DNA of 64,000 nucleotides from Photobacterium chitinilyticum (GTDB lineage Bacteria > Pseudomonadota > Gammaproteobacteria > Enterobacterales > Vibrionaceae), in contig NZ_RJLM01000018.1 of assembly GCF_004104355.1 (NCBI RefSeq), positions 1 to 64,000 on the forward strand, given 5' to 3'. Below the pieces are notes generated by a model, which ran no database searches, was not told the DNA's origin, and was given only the letters and a program-made list of their open reading frames with translations. The translations under genes were made by a program, and so were the position numbers. How positions within the stretch are numbered: position 1 is the first letter of the stretch; each line of letters begins with the position of its first letter. Below are positions 28,796-38,236 of this stretch, piece by piece.

Positions 28796-30129
28796 TGAAA
28801 ATCAAAGCGTTAGCAACTGCACTATGTTTATTTACTCTTCCTTTTGCGGCTTCTGCCAACCCGTCACTTGTTGAGAAATCACAACAAGCACAACAGACTC
28901 AAGCTACCCATAATAGCCAGCGTGAAGCCGGATTTAAGTTAACTGAAAAGCAGGTCAAAGCAAAACTGGCAGCCTTGAAGGCGCAGCGTAGTCAGTTGCA
29001 GCAGGAAACTGAGCAGTTAAGTGATACCTTCAGTGACAATGAAAACAAACTGGCACAACTTGAAGAGCACCTTCGTCTTGAAACCGGCAGTTTGGGTGAG
29101 CTTTTCGGAGTCGTTCGTCAGGCCGCCAAAGATTTAGATGCTGAGATGGCATTCTCGGTTACCAGTGCTGATCGCAAAGAGTATCAGGCTGTTGTTGATC
29201 AAATTGTCGATGCCAAGGCCTTGCCGTCAATGTTACAGCTGAACGGCCTGTGGCAAGGAATGACCGACCAGATAGTTGCGAGTTCAGAGCTACGCGATGT
29301 GTCAGTACCGTTTATTAATGGAGAAGGTTATCAGTCAGATGCTCACGCCTACCGCTTGGGTAGTATTGGTCTGATTGGCGAACAAGGTTATCTGGCGTGG
29401 GACGGTAAGCGACAGGTTGCCAAACCGTATCTGAAACAGCCCGAAGATGGTCCGGCTTACGCTGCATTGAATGAGCTGGTGCAATCTGGTCTGCAAGTGG
29501 CTGTGGTCGATCCGTCTCGTGGCATTATGCTTGAGCAGCTGGCCAATTCACCTGAGCTGAAAGATCGCATTGAACACGGCGGCGTCGTGGGTAAGATCAT
29601 TCTTGGCCTGCTTGCCGTTGGTGCCATCATTGCACTGTTCCGCGGCGCAAAACTGATTGTTGTCAGGCAGCAAATCAAATCGCAGCTGAAGAATCCGTCG
29701 CAGCCGGGAAATAACCCGCTTGGTCGTGTGCTGGGTGTGTATAGCAAAGAGCATAATCGTTCGGTGGAAGCGCTGGAGCTCCGTTTGCTTGAAGCGATTG
29801 TTGATGAACAGCAAGGGCTCGAAAAAGGGTTGTCGATGCTTAAGTTGTTGGCGGCGCTGGCACCGATGCTTGGCCTGCTGGGTACCGTAACGGGAATGAT
29901 TGAAACATTCCAGGTGATCACCCAGTTTGGTAATGGCGATCCAACCGTAATGGCGGGTGGTATATCGATGGCGCTTGTCACTACAGTATTGGGGCTGATT
30001 GCAGCGATGCCGTTGTTGTTGGCTCATAATATGCTGAGTACTCAGGCTGAGAATATTCGCAATATTCTTGAAAAGCAGGGGATCAGTCTTGTCGCGCAGC
30101 AAGCCGAGAAAGCAGGAAACGCAGCCTAA
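28795..30129 (+). CDS. ttpC: TtpC-like MotA/TolQ/ExbB family protein with long periplasmic domain
   Basis: 444 residues. Signal peptide (MKIKALATALCLFTLPFAASA), about 230 residues of periplasmic sequence beginning with coiled coil (VKAKLAALKAQRSQLQQETEQL), then TM (VVGKIILGLLAVGAIIALF, about 262-281) and the ExbB/TolQ proton-channel domain (LKLLAALAPMLGLLGTVTGMIETFQVITQFGNGDP). This is the architecture of TtpC, required for TonB2-dependent iron uptake in Vibrio anguillarum. It overlaps both neighbours by one base, so translation is coupled. Confidence 0.88.
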   Translation: MKIKALATALCLFTLPFAASANPSLVEKSQQAQQTQATHNSQREAGFKLTEKQVKAKLAALKAQRSQLQQETEQLSDTFSDNENKLAQLEEHLRLETGSLGELFGVVRQAAKDLDAEMAFSVTSADRKEYQAVVDQIVDAKALPSMLQLNGLWQGMTDQIVASSELRDVSVPFINGEGYQSDAHAYRLGSIGLIGEQGYLAWDGKRQVAKPYLKQPEDGPAYAALNELVQSGLQVAVVDPSRGIMLEQLANSPELKDRIEHGGVVGKIILGLLAVGAIIALFRGAKLIVVRQQIKSQLKNPSQPGNNPLGRVLGVYSKEHNRSVEALELRLLEAIVDEQQGLEKGLSMLKLLAALAPMLGLLGTVTGMIETFQVITQFGNGDPTVMAGGISMALVTTVLGLIAAMPLLLAHNMLSTQAENIRNILEKQGISLVAQQAEKAGNAA

Positions 30130-30689
30130 TGGGATCAAGTCTTTTTGAAGTGCCACTGTTACAAGCTGCGGGCTTCGAGGGCTGGTGGTATTCACTGCAG
30201 CACTTTATGAATCAGGGTGGCCAGCTCTTATGGTGGTTGGCTGCTGTGGTTGTACTGAGTTGGCTGCTGGTGGTTGAGCGGGTGATATACCTGCTCATCA
30301 CGTACCCAAAGCAGAAAAACCATTGGTTATCGCAGTGGCATGCAAGGCAAGACCAGACTTCTTGGTATGCCCATGCCCTGCGTGACGGTTGGTTGAGCGA
30401 AGCGCGTATTGCCTTGAACCAGAATTTGAATTTAATCAAAGTGCTGGTTGCCATTTGCCCGATGCTGGGATTGCTTGGCACTGTTACCGGGATGATTTCG
30501 GTGTTTGATGTGATGGCGACGCAGGGTAGCAGCCAGCCGCGCCTGATGGCCTCCGGGATCTCGCTGGCTACTTTGCCGACGATGGCCGGAATGGTCGCGG
30601 CACTGGCCGGTATGTTCGTACATGCTCGTCTTTCGAAGGCCTGTCACCTTCGTGAACTTAAGTTAGAAAAGTTATTAAGGAGTCAGTGA
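30129..30689 (+). CDS. exbB2: ExbB-type proton channel subunit
   Basis: 186 residues, three transmembrane helices. N-terminal TM (GGQLLWWLAAVVVLSWLLVVERVIYL), cytoplasmic loop, then the conserved VLVAICPMLGLLGTVTGMISVFDVMATQGSSQPRLMASGIS and a third TM with PTMAGMVAALAGMFVHARL. It forms with ExbD the pentameric channel driving TonB. Its start overlaps the TtpC stop (TAATG) and its stop overlaps exbD (ATGA). Confidence 0.93.
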   Translation: MGSSLFEVPLLQAAGFEGWWYSLQHFMNQGGQLLWWLAAVVVLSWLLVVERVIYLLITYPKQKNHWLSQWHARQDQTSWYAHALRDGWLSEARIALNQNLNLIKVLVAICPMLGLLGTVTGMISVFDVMATQGSSQPRLMASGISLATLPTMAGMVAALAGMFVHARLSKACHLRELKLEKLLRSQ

Positions 30690-31093
30690 TGAGACTGAAT
30701 CGTCCGTCCTCTGCTCGAGAAGAAGCCCAGGTTGACTTGACATCAATGCTGGATATCGTCTTTATCATGTTGATCTTCTTCATCGTGACCAGTTCGTTTG
30801 TCCGGGAGTCCGGGGTGGAGGTTAACCGTCCTCAGGCAAGCAATGTCGTGAGCCAGAAAGACGCCGGAATTTTCATTGCAATTACATCTGCCAACGATAT
30901 TTATATTGATAAGCGTGTTGTGGATGTTGAACGAGTTCAGGCAACTCTTGAGCATCTACTATTAGAGCAACCGGAAGCTTCCTTGGTTATTCAGGCTGAT
31001 GAGCATGCCTATAACGGTACGGTCGTTAAGGTAATGGATGCAGCGAAAGGGGCTGGTGTTAAGAAGATTGCGCTGGCCGCGGAGAAACGCTGA
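30686..31093 (+). CDS. exbD2: ExbD-type energy transducer subunit
   Basis: 135 residues. Short cytoplasmic start, single TM with the essential proton-carrying Asp (VDLTSMLDIVFIMLIFFIVT, D about residue 23), and a periplasmic C-terminal domain (EHAYNGTVVKVMDAAKGAGVKKIALA) typical of ExbD/TolR. Coupled to both neighbours by overlapping stops and starts. Confidence 0.94.
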   Translation: MMRLNRPSSAREEAQVDLTSMLDIVFIMLIFFIVTSSFVRESGVEVNRPQASNVVSQKDAGIFIAITSANDIYIDKRVVDVERVQATLEHLLLEQPEASLVIQADEHAYNGTVVKVMDAAKGAGVKKIALAAEKR

Positions 31094-31707
31094 TGTTGCG
31101 ATTACTCATTGCGTTGCCTGTCGCGATGGCAATGGCGCTCGGGTTATTCACTTTTATGGCTTGGATGGTCGATAATGGCCATCAACGAGCACCGGAAGAC
31201 AAGCAATTGCTTGCCTTTGATATGGTGATGGTTGAGCAGGAGCGTGACGCCCAGCGACGTCAGCGTGTTGCACCTGAAAAGCCTGATACGCCGGAGCCTC
31301 CACCAGAAGCGGTGCCAACCGCTTCGCAAACGACAGCTACCACCATGGCACCGACAATGCCTAGCTTGGCGTTGGATTCTGCCATTTCAGGCTTGGCGAT
31401 TTCTGTGCCGACGTTTTCGGACTTTGGTGCAAACCAGCAGGCAATGCCACTTTATCGGGTTGAGCCTCGCTATCCACCTCGAGCAATGAAAAGAAGGGTT
31501 GAGGGGTATGTCGTTATTTCATTTACGATTGACCCACAAGGGCGTCCTCAAGATTTGAAGGTGTTGGACGCAGTCCCCCGGCGCTTGTTTGAGAAAGAAG
31601 CGATCCGAGCGTTACGGAAATGGAAATACCAGCCTAAGGTTGTTGATGGCAAAGCAATTGCTCAAATAGGTCAAACAATCAGACTGGAGTTTGAGATAAA
31701 AAAATGA
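31093..31707 (+). CDS. tonB2: TonB energy transducer, TonB2 type
   Basis: 204 residues, short for TonB, as in the Vibrio TonB2 class. N-terminal TM (about 3-26), a brief Pro-rich spacer (EKPDTPEPPPEAVP) rather than a long EP/KP repeat, and the C-terminal TonB domain YPPRAMKRRVEGYVVISFTI ... VPRRLFEKEAIRALRKWKYQP. It contacts the TonB box of outer-membrane receptors and transmits energy from ExbB/ExbD. Overlaps the TPR gene. Confidence 0.94.
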   Translation: MLRLLIALPVAMAMALGLFTFMAWMVDNGHQRAPEDKQLLAFDMVMVEQERDAQRRQRVAPEKPDTPEPPPEAVPTASQTTATTMAPTMPSLALDSAISGLAISVPTFSDFGANQQAMPLYRVEPRYPPRAMKRRVEGYVVISFTIDPQGRPQDLKVLDAVPRRLFEKEAIRALRKWKYQPKVVDGKAIAQIGQTIRLEFEIKK

Positions 31708-32867
31708 TGAAGAAATTCGCACTTGTATTTGCTCTGGTATTGATGGCAGGGCCTGTGAACGCAGAACTTTCCCAGTATACGGCTGGCAAAGTGCAACGCG
31801 CCAACAATTTGCAGCAAGAAAATAAATTGGACGAGGCCATCGAGCTGCTAGCTGAATTGTCACCGTCCAAAGCGTACGATCACGCCTTCGTAAAACGTAT
31901 GTTGGGCGTGTTTTATTGGCAGAAAGGTGATACCCAAAAGGCCATCGTCAACATATCAGGTGCGGTTGAAAGTGGGTTACTACAAGATGAACAGGCATGG
32001 ATAACCCAGCGTATGCTGGCGGATATTTTACTCTCTGACGAGCAGTTCAAGCGTGCCTTGCCACATTATTATCAGTTATCCAAATCCATCCCTGAAACGC
32101 AAAAAGCGGATGAGCTTTGGTTTCGTATTGCCCAGACTCATTATCAGACCCGTGAGTGGAAGCAAGTATTGTCGGCAATGAAAACTTATGAGTCGCTAAA
32201 TCGTGTTGATGATGTGCAGCCATTGACGATTAAGCTGGGAGCTCAGCTTCAGCTTCAACAATGGCGGCAGTCTTTACCGACGTTGAAGCGCTTGATCATA
32301 CTTGAGCCCAACAAAGTAGCATGGTGGCAGCAGACGGCCGGGATCCAGCTACGGCTGAGCCGCTCGAAGGATGCATTAGACACCCTGGCTTTAGCGAAGC
32401 GACAGGGTGTCGAATTGAGTCAGCAGGATCTAAAAACGCTGGCGCAACTTTATGCCCAACGAGGTATTCCAGAGCAAGCGGCAATTATTTATGCCCAGTT
32501 GGAGGGGGCGAAAACAGATGTCGAGCTGGTTTCGTCTCAAGCAAGGTACTGGCAAATGGCCAAGGAGTGGGACAAAGCTATTTCCGTTTGGTCACAGGCT
32601 GCCGAGCTAGATAATAAGCACCGATGGCCTCTGGCGCAGTTGCTGCTTCAGGGTGGATATTATCGCAAGGCAATAGCCGAGCTAGATAAAGTGACGTTGA
32701 AAGATCGCATGGATGATATAGAGCTTGCCAAGGTACGCGCCTATTATAAGCTCGAAAATTTCGAGCAGGCTATTATCCATGCCAAGATGGCCAACAATAT
32801 AAAATCGACGTCGGCGTCGAAAAGCTGGATCAAGTATCTCAGCCAAATGCGTAAGATGGACAGCTAG
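31704..32867 (+). CDS. TPR-repeat periplasmic protein of the TonB2 operon
   Basis: 387 residues. Signal peptide (MMKKFALVFALVLMAGPVNA) and tetratricopeptide repeats across the mature part (for example KRALPHYYQLSKSIPETQKADELWFRIAQTHYQTREW, KDALDTLALAKRQGVELSQQDLKTLAQLYAQRG, DKAISVWSQAAELDNKHRW). It is the last gene of the coupled six-gene operon. TPR proteins in this position occur in Vibrio TonB2 loci; the precise role is unknown, probably scaffolding between the inner-membrane complex and receptors. Confidence 0.87.
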   Translation: MMKKFALVFALVLMAGPVNAELSQYTAGKVQRANNLQQENKLDEAIELLAELSPSKAYDHAFVKRMLGVFYWQKGDTQKAIVNISGAVESGLLQDEQAWITQRMLADILLSDEQFKRALPHYYQLSKSIPETQKADELWFRIAQTHYQTREWKQVLSAMKTYESLNRVDDVQPLTIKLGAQLQLQQWRQSLPTLKRLIILEPNKVAWWQQTAGIQLRLSRSKDALDTLALAKRQGVELSQQDLKTLAQLYAQRGIPEQAAIIYAQLEGAKTDVELVSSQARYWQMAKEWDKAISVWSQAAELDNKHRWPLAQLLLQGGYYRKAIAELDKVTLKDRMDDIELAKVRAYYKLENFEQAIIHAKMANNIKSTSASKSWIKYLSQMRKMDS

Positions 32868-32897
32868 CCAATCGTTTATGATTGTTTGTTTCAATGG

Positions 32898-32921
32898 AAA
32901 CCTCTTTTTCGGAAGAGGTTT
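32898..32921 (+). terminator. Rho-independent terminator of the TonB2-type operon
   Basis: 9-bp stem AAACCTCTT / AAGAGGTTT followed by TTTTATA, 31 bases beyond the TPR stop codon. Confidence 0.85.
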
Positions 32922-33119
32922 TTTTATATTCGAGAAAACAAGATAACTCACAGCAATTACCATGAGTAGAGTTAAGCTATAAGTAACTTGTCACTGAATG
33001 GTTCGATTATGGATATCCCCATACGGAAAATGACTTGGAAGACGATGAGGCGGTTAATCCGCCAACTAACGCAATGCAAAGTGTGAAATCTCTCGTCTTT
33101 CTTATTCTAGGGGGCATCT

Positions 33120-35141
33120 ATGTCTGTCAATGAAATACGTAACGTAGGATTTATTGGTCAAAGCGGGGTTGGAAAAACGACGTTAATTGAACGTCTTTTG
33201 TATGAGTCACGGTCATCGACGCATTTAGGGAGTGTCAAAGAAGGGGATACGATAACGGATTTTGATCCCCAGTCTATCCAGTACCAACATAGTATCGAAG
33301 CGACACCCGTCACGTTAACCTGGCTTAATCACCGAATGAATTTTATTGATACGCCGGGCTTACCTGAGCTGCTTGGGCGAACTTTGAGTGTGCTTCCTGC
33401 TGTTGAAGCCACCGCCTTGGTACTTGATGTTAACACCCCGCTCAATCAAGTGTCAGAACGTCTGTTTGCCTTTGCCCAAGAGCAGCAGAAATGCCAGATG
33501 GTTATTATTAATAAGCTTGATTTGAATCCCCACCTATTGGGTGAACTCCTCGCGGAGGTTTCGGCATACTTTAGTCGTTGCTGTCTACCGATTAACCTGC
33601 CGTCAGAAGATAGCAAGAGTGTGGTTGATTGCTATTTTGAGCCAGACGATGACCGCGCCACTTTGTTCGATAGCGTGTCGAGTGTTCATGAGCGACTCAT
33701 TGATCAGGTTATTGAGGTTGATGAAGCCTTAATGGAACTTTACCTTGAGCAAGGCTCGGAATTGTCACCACAGCAATTACATGATCCATTTGAAGAAGCA
33801 TTACGAACCGGTCATGTTATTCCTATCTGTTTCGTTTCGGCTGAAACAGGAGCCGGAGTCGAGTTGTTATTGAGAACACTGGCTGAAATTATGCCGATGC
33901 CTGATGAAGGCAACCCGCCATTACTGGAAAAACAGGGAAAACAGATTCGAGTCAATTGTGATCAGCTGGATCACAGCGTTGCTCATGTCTACAAGGTGAG
34001 TGTTGACCCTTATTTAGGAAAACTTGCGTATATTCGCGTTTTCCAAGGTGAGATCAATGCAGGAAGCCAGCTATATATTGGCGAAAGCAACAAGGCTTTC
34101 AAGGTGGGGCACCTCTATCAGCTGCAAGGGAAAAAACGGATTGAGATTACCAGCGCTAAAGCCGGTGATTTTTGCGTGCTGGCAAAAGTCGATGATCTCA
34201 ACTTTGACTCTGTTGTTCATGACTCCCATGATGAAGACGATATCACGATGCAGACACTGTCTTTTCCTGCACCTATGTATAGTCGGGCTATTCGGCCGAC
34301 GAAACGGGGGGATGAACAAAAGCTCTCGGAGGTACTGCAAAAAATTGCTGCCGAAGATCCCACCTTACATCTTGAGCACCGTACCCGTACCAATGAAACC
34401 GTGCTTAGCGGTCAGGGGGAGTTCCACCTTAAGATTGCGATGGAAAAGATGGAGTCTTTATATAAGGTGACAGTGGCCGCCTCTCAACCAAGTATCGAAT
34501 ATTATGAAACGATCACTCAGCCGGCTGAGGGCCATTATCGCCATAAGAAACAAAGTGGTGGTGCCGGACAGTTTGGTGAAGTGCAGCTCAGGGTTCGGCC
34601 GTTAGAACCTGAATCGGGTTTTGTCTTTGTTAATAAGGTAGTAGGAGGCGCGATCCCGACATCGTTGATCCCTGCGGTAGAAAAGGGGATCCGTCAGGCT
34701 GTTGATGAAGGTGCAATTTCAGGTAATCCAATTCGAGATATTGAAGTCACTGTGTACGATGGCAAATATCATTCGGTAGATTCGAAAGAGATAGCCTTTG
34801 TGATAGCCGGAAAAAAAGCCTTTCTGGATGCTGTAAACAAAGCAACTCCTATTGTGCTGGAGCCCATTGTCGAACTGTCATTGGTAATACCTACTATGGC
34901 TGTTGGTGATGTGACCGGGGATCTCGCCGGAAACCGTGGCGTAATCATTGGTACCAATGCTGCGCCGAACAACCAGACATCTTTAGATGCACAGGCTCCG
35001 CTTAATGAGCTGCAGGATTACTCTCAGCGATTACGAGCAATCACCGGCGGTGAAGGGTGCTTCAGCATGACGTTGAGCCATTATGAGCCTGCACCGATGA
35101 ATGTACAAAAAAGGGTGTGTGGCGATAGCCTTGTTAGTTGA
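33120..35141 (+). CDS. Elongation factor G-like protein (EF-G2 type)
   Basis: 673 residues with the five-domain EF-G arrangement: G domain (P-loop GQSGVGKTTLIERL at residue 13; G3 DTPGLPELLG about 80; G4 NKLD about 125), domain II, domain III/V and domain IV (GGAGQFGEVQLRVRPLE ... VVGGAIPTSLIPAVEKGIRQA). It differs from translational EF-G in two visible ways: the P-loop is not AHIDAGKTTT, and the catalytic His of DTPGH is Leu. It therefore belongs with the EF-G-like paralogues whose role in translation is unclear. Monocistronic. Confidence 0.85.
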   Translation: MSVNEIRNVGFIGQSGVGKTTLIERLLYESRSSTHLGSVKEGDTITDFDPQSIQYQHSIEATPVTLTWLNHRMNFIDTPGLPELLGRTLSVLPAVEATALVLDVNTPLNQVSERLFAFAQEQQKCQMVIINKLDLNPHLLGELLAEVSAYFSRCCLPINLPSEDSKSVVDCYFEPDDDRATLFDSVSSVHERLIDQVIEVDEALMELYLEQGSELSPQQLHDPFEEALRTGHVIPICFVSAETGAGVELLLRTLAEIMPMPDEGNPPLLEKQGKQIRVNCDQLDHSVAHVYKVSVDPYLGKLAYIRVFQGEINAGSQLYIGESNKAFKVGHLYQLQGKKRIEITSAKAGDFCVLAKVDDLNFDSVVHDSHDEDDITMQTLSFPAPMYSRAIRPTKRGDEQKLSEVLQKIAAEDPTLHLEHRTRTNETVLSGQGEFHLKIAMEKMESLYKVTVAASQPSIEYYETITQPAEGHYRHKKQSGGAGQFGEVQLRVRPLEPESGFVFVNKVVGGAIPTSLIPAVEKGIRQAVDEGAISGNPIRDIEVTVYDGKYHSVDSKEIAFVIAGKKAFLDAVNKATPIVLEPIVELSLVIPTMAVGDVTGDLAGNRGVIIGTNAAPNNQTSLDAQAPLNELQDYSQRLRAITGGEGCFSMTLSHYEPAPMNVQKRVCGDSLVS

Positions 35142-35160
35142 TCTGAACCTTACCTTAAAT

Positions 35161-35192
35161 AACGCCCGGAAGCCCAGTGGGTTTTCGGGCGT
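35161..35192 (+). terminator. Rho-independent terminator of the EF-G-like gene
   Basis: Long interrupted stem AACGCCCG-GAAGCCC / GGGTTTTC-GGGCGTT, followed by AATTTGTTTT. Confidence 0.85.
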
Positions 35193-35697
35193 TAATTTGT
35201 TTTATATCAGTAAGATAATGCGATTTCTCTGCTGTGAGCGCGGTTCCAGAAAGTGATTGTCTTATCACTTATTTTGCGAGTGTAAATAATAAAATCGTTA
35301 TATATCTTTTTTGGTACAAAATCAGGTTTAGCACCGGTAAAAATGTGATGCTATGCGCATGTGGCATAGATTTAGTCTAGATCACATACCTATCTTTTTT
35401 GGTTGCTCTATAATTAATTGTTTTCATTAATGAATAATACCCATCATTTTACGCCTCCAATGTTTCGAAGATAAAATTTAGTTATAACCAAGTGTGATAC
35501 ATGTCGGTATTACATTGATATTTAGGATGTTAATGTCTGTCTCGCTTTAAATTGCAAATAAGAACAACAACTTAATCGAGCAATATTGTATTGGTGGGTA
35601 TTGGGTGATTGTTTCCTCCAGGGGGAGGCGGCCTCTAATCGTTTATCAATACTCTTGCTTGTTGCGAATAAAGAACCGTTATATGAAGGAAAATATA
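35193..35697 (+). other. Long leader/promoter region of the subtilase gene
   Basis: About 500 AT-rich bases without a supported gene. A half CRP-like sequence (GATCACAT near 35380) is present but the other half-site is poor. The frame of the protease stays open about 90 bases upstream of the chosen start, but without signal-peptide character. Confidence 0.5.
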
Positions 35698-37413
35698 ATG
35701 AAAGCAAGACAGTTTTATCTTTCGGCTATTTCTGCTGCTGTAATGGCGGCAATTTCTATTCCAGCTTTAGCTGCGGTTGACGCCGTTCCGCCAGTTCCTT
35801 TTGAAGAATTAACAACAGCTAAAGGAACGATTATTGAGCCTGTTGTCCAAGAACCTCGGATCGGAACCCGGTCTAAGAGAAGTCTTAGCGACGCCGCTGG
35901 CCAGCTTGACGGTGATTGGTTTAACTTAGACCCAGAGATGGATGGCATTGAAGGCTCAAGTGTTGATCGCGTCTATAACACGATCACACTACAGCCAAGC
36001 TATAGACCGGTTGTTGTGGCAGTGATTGACTCGGGTGTCGATATTCACCATGAAGATCTTCAGGGTAAGATTTGGGAAAATCCTTATGAAATCCCAAACA
36101 ATGGTTTTGACGATGATTATAACGGCTATGTCGATGATGTTAATGGTTGGAACTTCATTGGCGGACGCGATGGTTCCCATGTTGCCTATGATACGCTTGC
36201 AGTGACTCGAGAATATAAGCGTTATTTGGCTTATAAAGACTTTGGTGTTTGGCTGACTCCCGAGGAAAAAACGTATTTTGCAGGGGTAGAAAAAGAATAC
36301 TTGGCTGAATCTGAAGCTGCAAAGAGTAAGTATCAGGCCTTTAAAGCGATGTATGACGAAGCACAATCTAGCAAGGTGGTGCTTGAGAACAAACTTGACC
36401 AGAAAGACTTCTCATTGGCTGCGGTTGAGCAGATCAGCAGTGATGATCCTGAAGTAAAGAAAGCTGCTGATTTCTTAGTACAGACACTGTCAACCTGGCG
36501 CTCATTTGATTACATGGATTCAATGATGGAGCGTTACGGTTCAGCGGTTAATTATCACTATAACCTCGATTATGATCCTCGCACAGAGATTGTAAAAGAT
36601 CAGCCATATAATCCATGGGAATATAACTACGGTAATAATGACGTAATTGGTCCTGATGCATCGCACGGTACTCATGTTGCCGGAATTATAGCTGCCGATC
36701 GCTTAAATCAAATGGGCGTACGTGGTGTCGCTGATAATGTGAAGATCATGGCGTTGCGCGTTGTCTCCAATGGTGATGAACGAGATAAAGATGTTGCCAA
36801 TGCCGTTCGTTATGCCGTTGATAATGGTGCGAAAATCATCAATATGAGTTTTGGTAAGGCATATTCGCCTTACAAAGACGTTGTAGATGAAGCTTTCCGT
36901 TACGCGTCACGCCGTGGTGTACTGTTGGTTCACTCTGCTGGTAACAGTCATACCGATAACGACATCAAACCGAGTTACCCGAACCGTTTCCCTCTTTACT
37001 ATCCGAACCATCGTATTGGAACCTGGCTGGATATCGGTGCTTCGGCGAATTACAAAGATCAGAAACTGGCTGCCAGTTTCACGAACTTTGGTAAAGACAG
37101 TGTCGACTTGTTCGCTCCTGGCTACAAGATCATGTCAACAACGCCGGGTAACAACTATCAGGCATTTAGCGGAACCAGTATGGCTTCTCCGGTAGTTTCA
37201 GGTGTTGCCGCGCTTGCTTTGACCTATTTCCCTGAATTAAATGGTCATCAATTGAAGAAGGCAATGCTTGATACGGTAAGAACCTATGAAGGACATATGG
37301 TCCGTAATCCGGCGACACCAGAGGTAATGGTTCCGTTCGCAGATTTGTCTGCTTCAGGCGGTGTAGTGGATGCGTACCAGCTACTGCAACATTTACAGGG
37401 TGAACAGAACTAG
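35698..37413 (+). CDS. Secreted subtilisin-like serine protease (S8)
   Basis: 571 residues. The start is chosen at the ATG after AAGGAAAATATA because it gives a good signal peptide (MKARQFYLSAISAAVMAA...ALA). Catalytic triad visible: Asp111 in AVIDSGVDIHHEDL, His323 in SHGTHVAGIIAAD, Ser494 in FSGTSMASPVVSG. The oxyanion Asn is in HSAGNSHTD. The spacing between Asp and His is over 200 residues instead of about 30, because a charged, helical insertion (TREYKRYLAYKDFGVWLTPEEKTY ... WRSFDYMDSMMERYG) lies between them; it resembles the S8 group with Bacteroidetes-type insertions. No C-terminal secretion domain. Exported, probably degradative. Confidence 0.92.
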   Translation: MKARQFYLSAISAAVMAAISIPALAAVDAVPPVPFEELTTAKGTIIEPVVQEPRIGTRSKRSLSDAAGQLDGDWFNLDPEMDGIEGSSVDRVYNTITLQPSYRPVVVAVIDSGVDIHHEDLQGKIWENPYEIPNNGFDDDYNGYVDDVNGWNFIGGRDGSHVAYDTLAVTREYKRYLAYKDFGVWLTPEEKTYFAGVEKEYLAESEAAKSKYQAFKAMYDEAQSSKVVLENKLDQKDFSLAAVEQISSDDPEVKKAADFLVQTLSTWRSFDYMDSMMERYGSAVNYHYNLDYDPRTEIVKDQPYNPWEYNYGNNDVIGPDASHGTHVAGIIAADRLNQMGVRGVADNVKIMALRVVSNGDERDKDVANAVRYAVDNGAKIINMSFGKAYSPYKDVVDEAFRYASRRGVLLVHSAGNSHTDNDIKPSYPNRFPLYYPNHRIGTWLDIGASANYKDQKLAASFTNFGKDSVDLFAPGYKIMSTTPGNNYQAFSGTSMASPVVSGVAALALTYFPELNGHQLKKAMLDTVRTYEGHMVRNPATPEVMVPFADLSASGGVVDAYQLLQHLQGEQN

Positions 37414-37453
37414 TCTTGAAACACCAATATCTGATCATTAGTTCTAGTTGATT

Positions 37454-37482
37454 ACTGCGGGTAGGGGATCCTTACCCGCAGT
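37454..37482 (+). terminator. Hairpin after the subtilase gene
   Basis: 10-bp stem ACTGCGGGTA / TACCCGCAGT with a 9-base loop; weak tail CGTTTATATT. Confidence 0.65.
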
Positions 37483-38236
37483 CGTTTATATTGGTTATCA
37501 AGATGCTTAGAAGATTATCGATCCCGAACAAAATGGTTTTGTACAACTGCGTCTAGGAATGTTTCGCTTTTTTGAATTTAAAATTGAGTGGGGTTTCTAA
37601 GTCACCAAAAAGACTTTCTCTTCATAGCCAGCAGGCACAGATGTCATCGTGTTTCGCGGTTATGGCTTACAAAAATTAGCGTGCTTTGATAATTTTTAAG
37701 GATGTTATTAAGCGTTTCAATTGCTTCCATGTCCAAGTGGTTAGGCCAAGAATGATGAGGAATTGGTGAAAGGAAAACTTGTCAGATATGTCTGTAAAAA
37801 AAGTACGGGAAGAGTTACTTTATTTCGAAGTATCAGTAGTGACAGCCTTGCCATACCCGGTGTCACTTCACATATTTTTGAGAGGGGATGTAATCTTGGT
37901 GAGAAAATCAGACTCAAGTCATAATTGGGAGGATTTCTATCGGAAATAAATGGTGAGTAGCTTTTATGTGAAGATCATTTCTCCAGATAAAGAGTCAAAT
38001 GTTGAGGTGGTGTTGTTTTTGCGATGTCTAATTGTTGTTTTTTCCGTGCTTTTGTTTGTGTAAGTTACGTCGGTCTTTCTTTTTAACCATTTTTTTACGC
38101 AATGGTATCCGTATAGCTACATTAGTGTGCGTTCGTCACGTTCTGCGGGTCTCTTTCAGTTTGTTCTTGCCTAATCCCTCATATTTGTCTCATCGAATCT
38201 CCAATACTCTAGACACATAATAAAGGATTGATAACG
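37483..38236 (+). other. Gene-free region upstream of the sugar ABC operon
   Basis: About 750 bases. A 62-codon plus-strand frame near 38032 is Phe/Leu/Cys-rich without a ribosome binding site and was not accepted. The operon promoter must be in the last 200 bases; I found no complete CRP palindrome and no regulator gene nearby. Confidence 0.5.

Noticed and set aside
35370-35390. CRP site upstream of the subtilase
   Set aside because: Only one half-site (TCACA) is good; the partner half does not fit TGTGA.
38032-38220. 62-codon gene upstream of the sugar ABC operon
   Set aside because: No ribosome binding site, Phe/Cys/Arg-rich chance-like composition, and it ends just before the true operon start.
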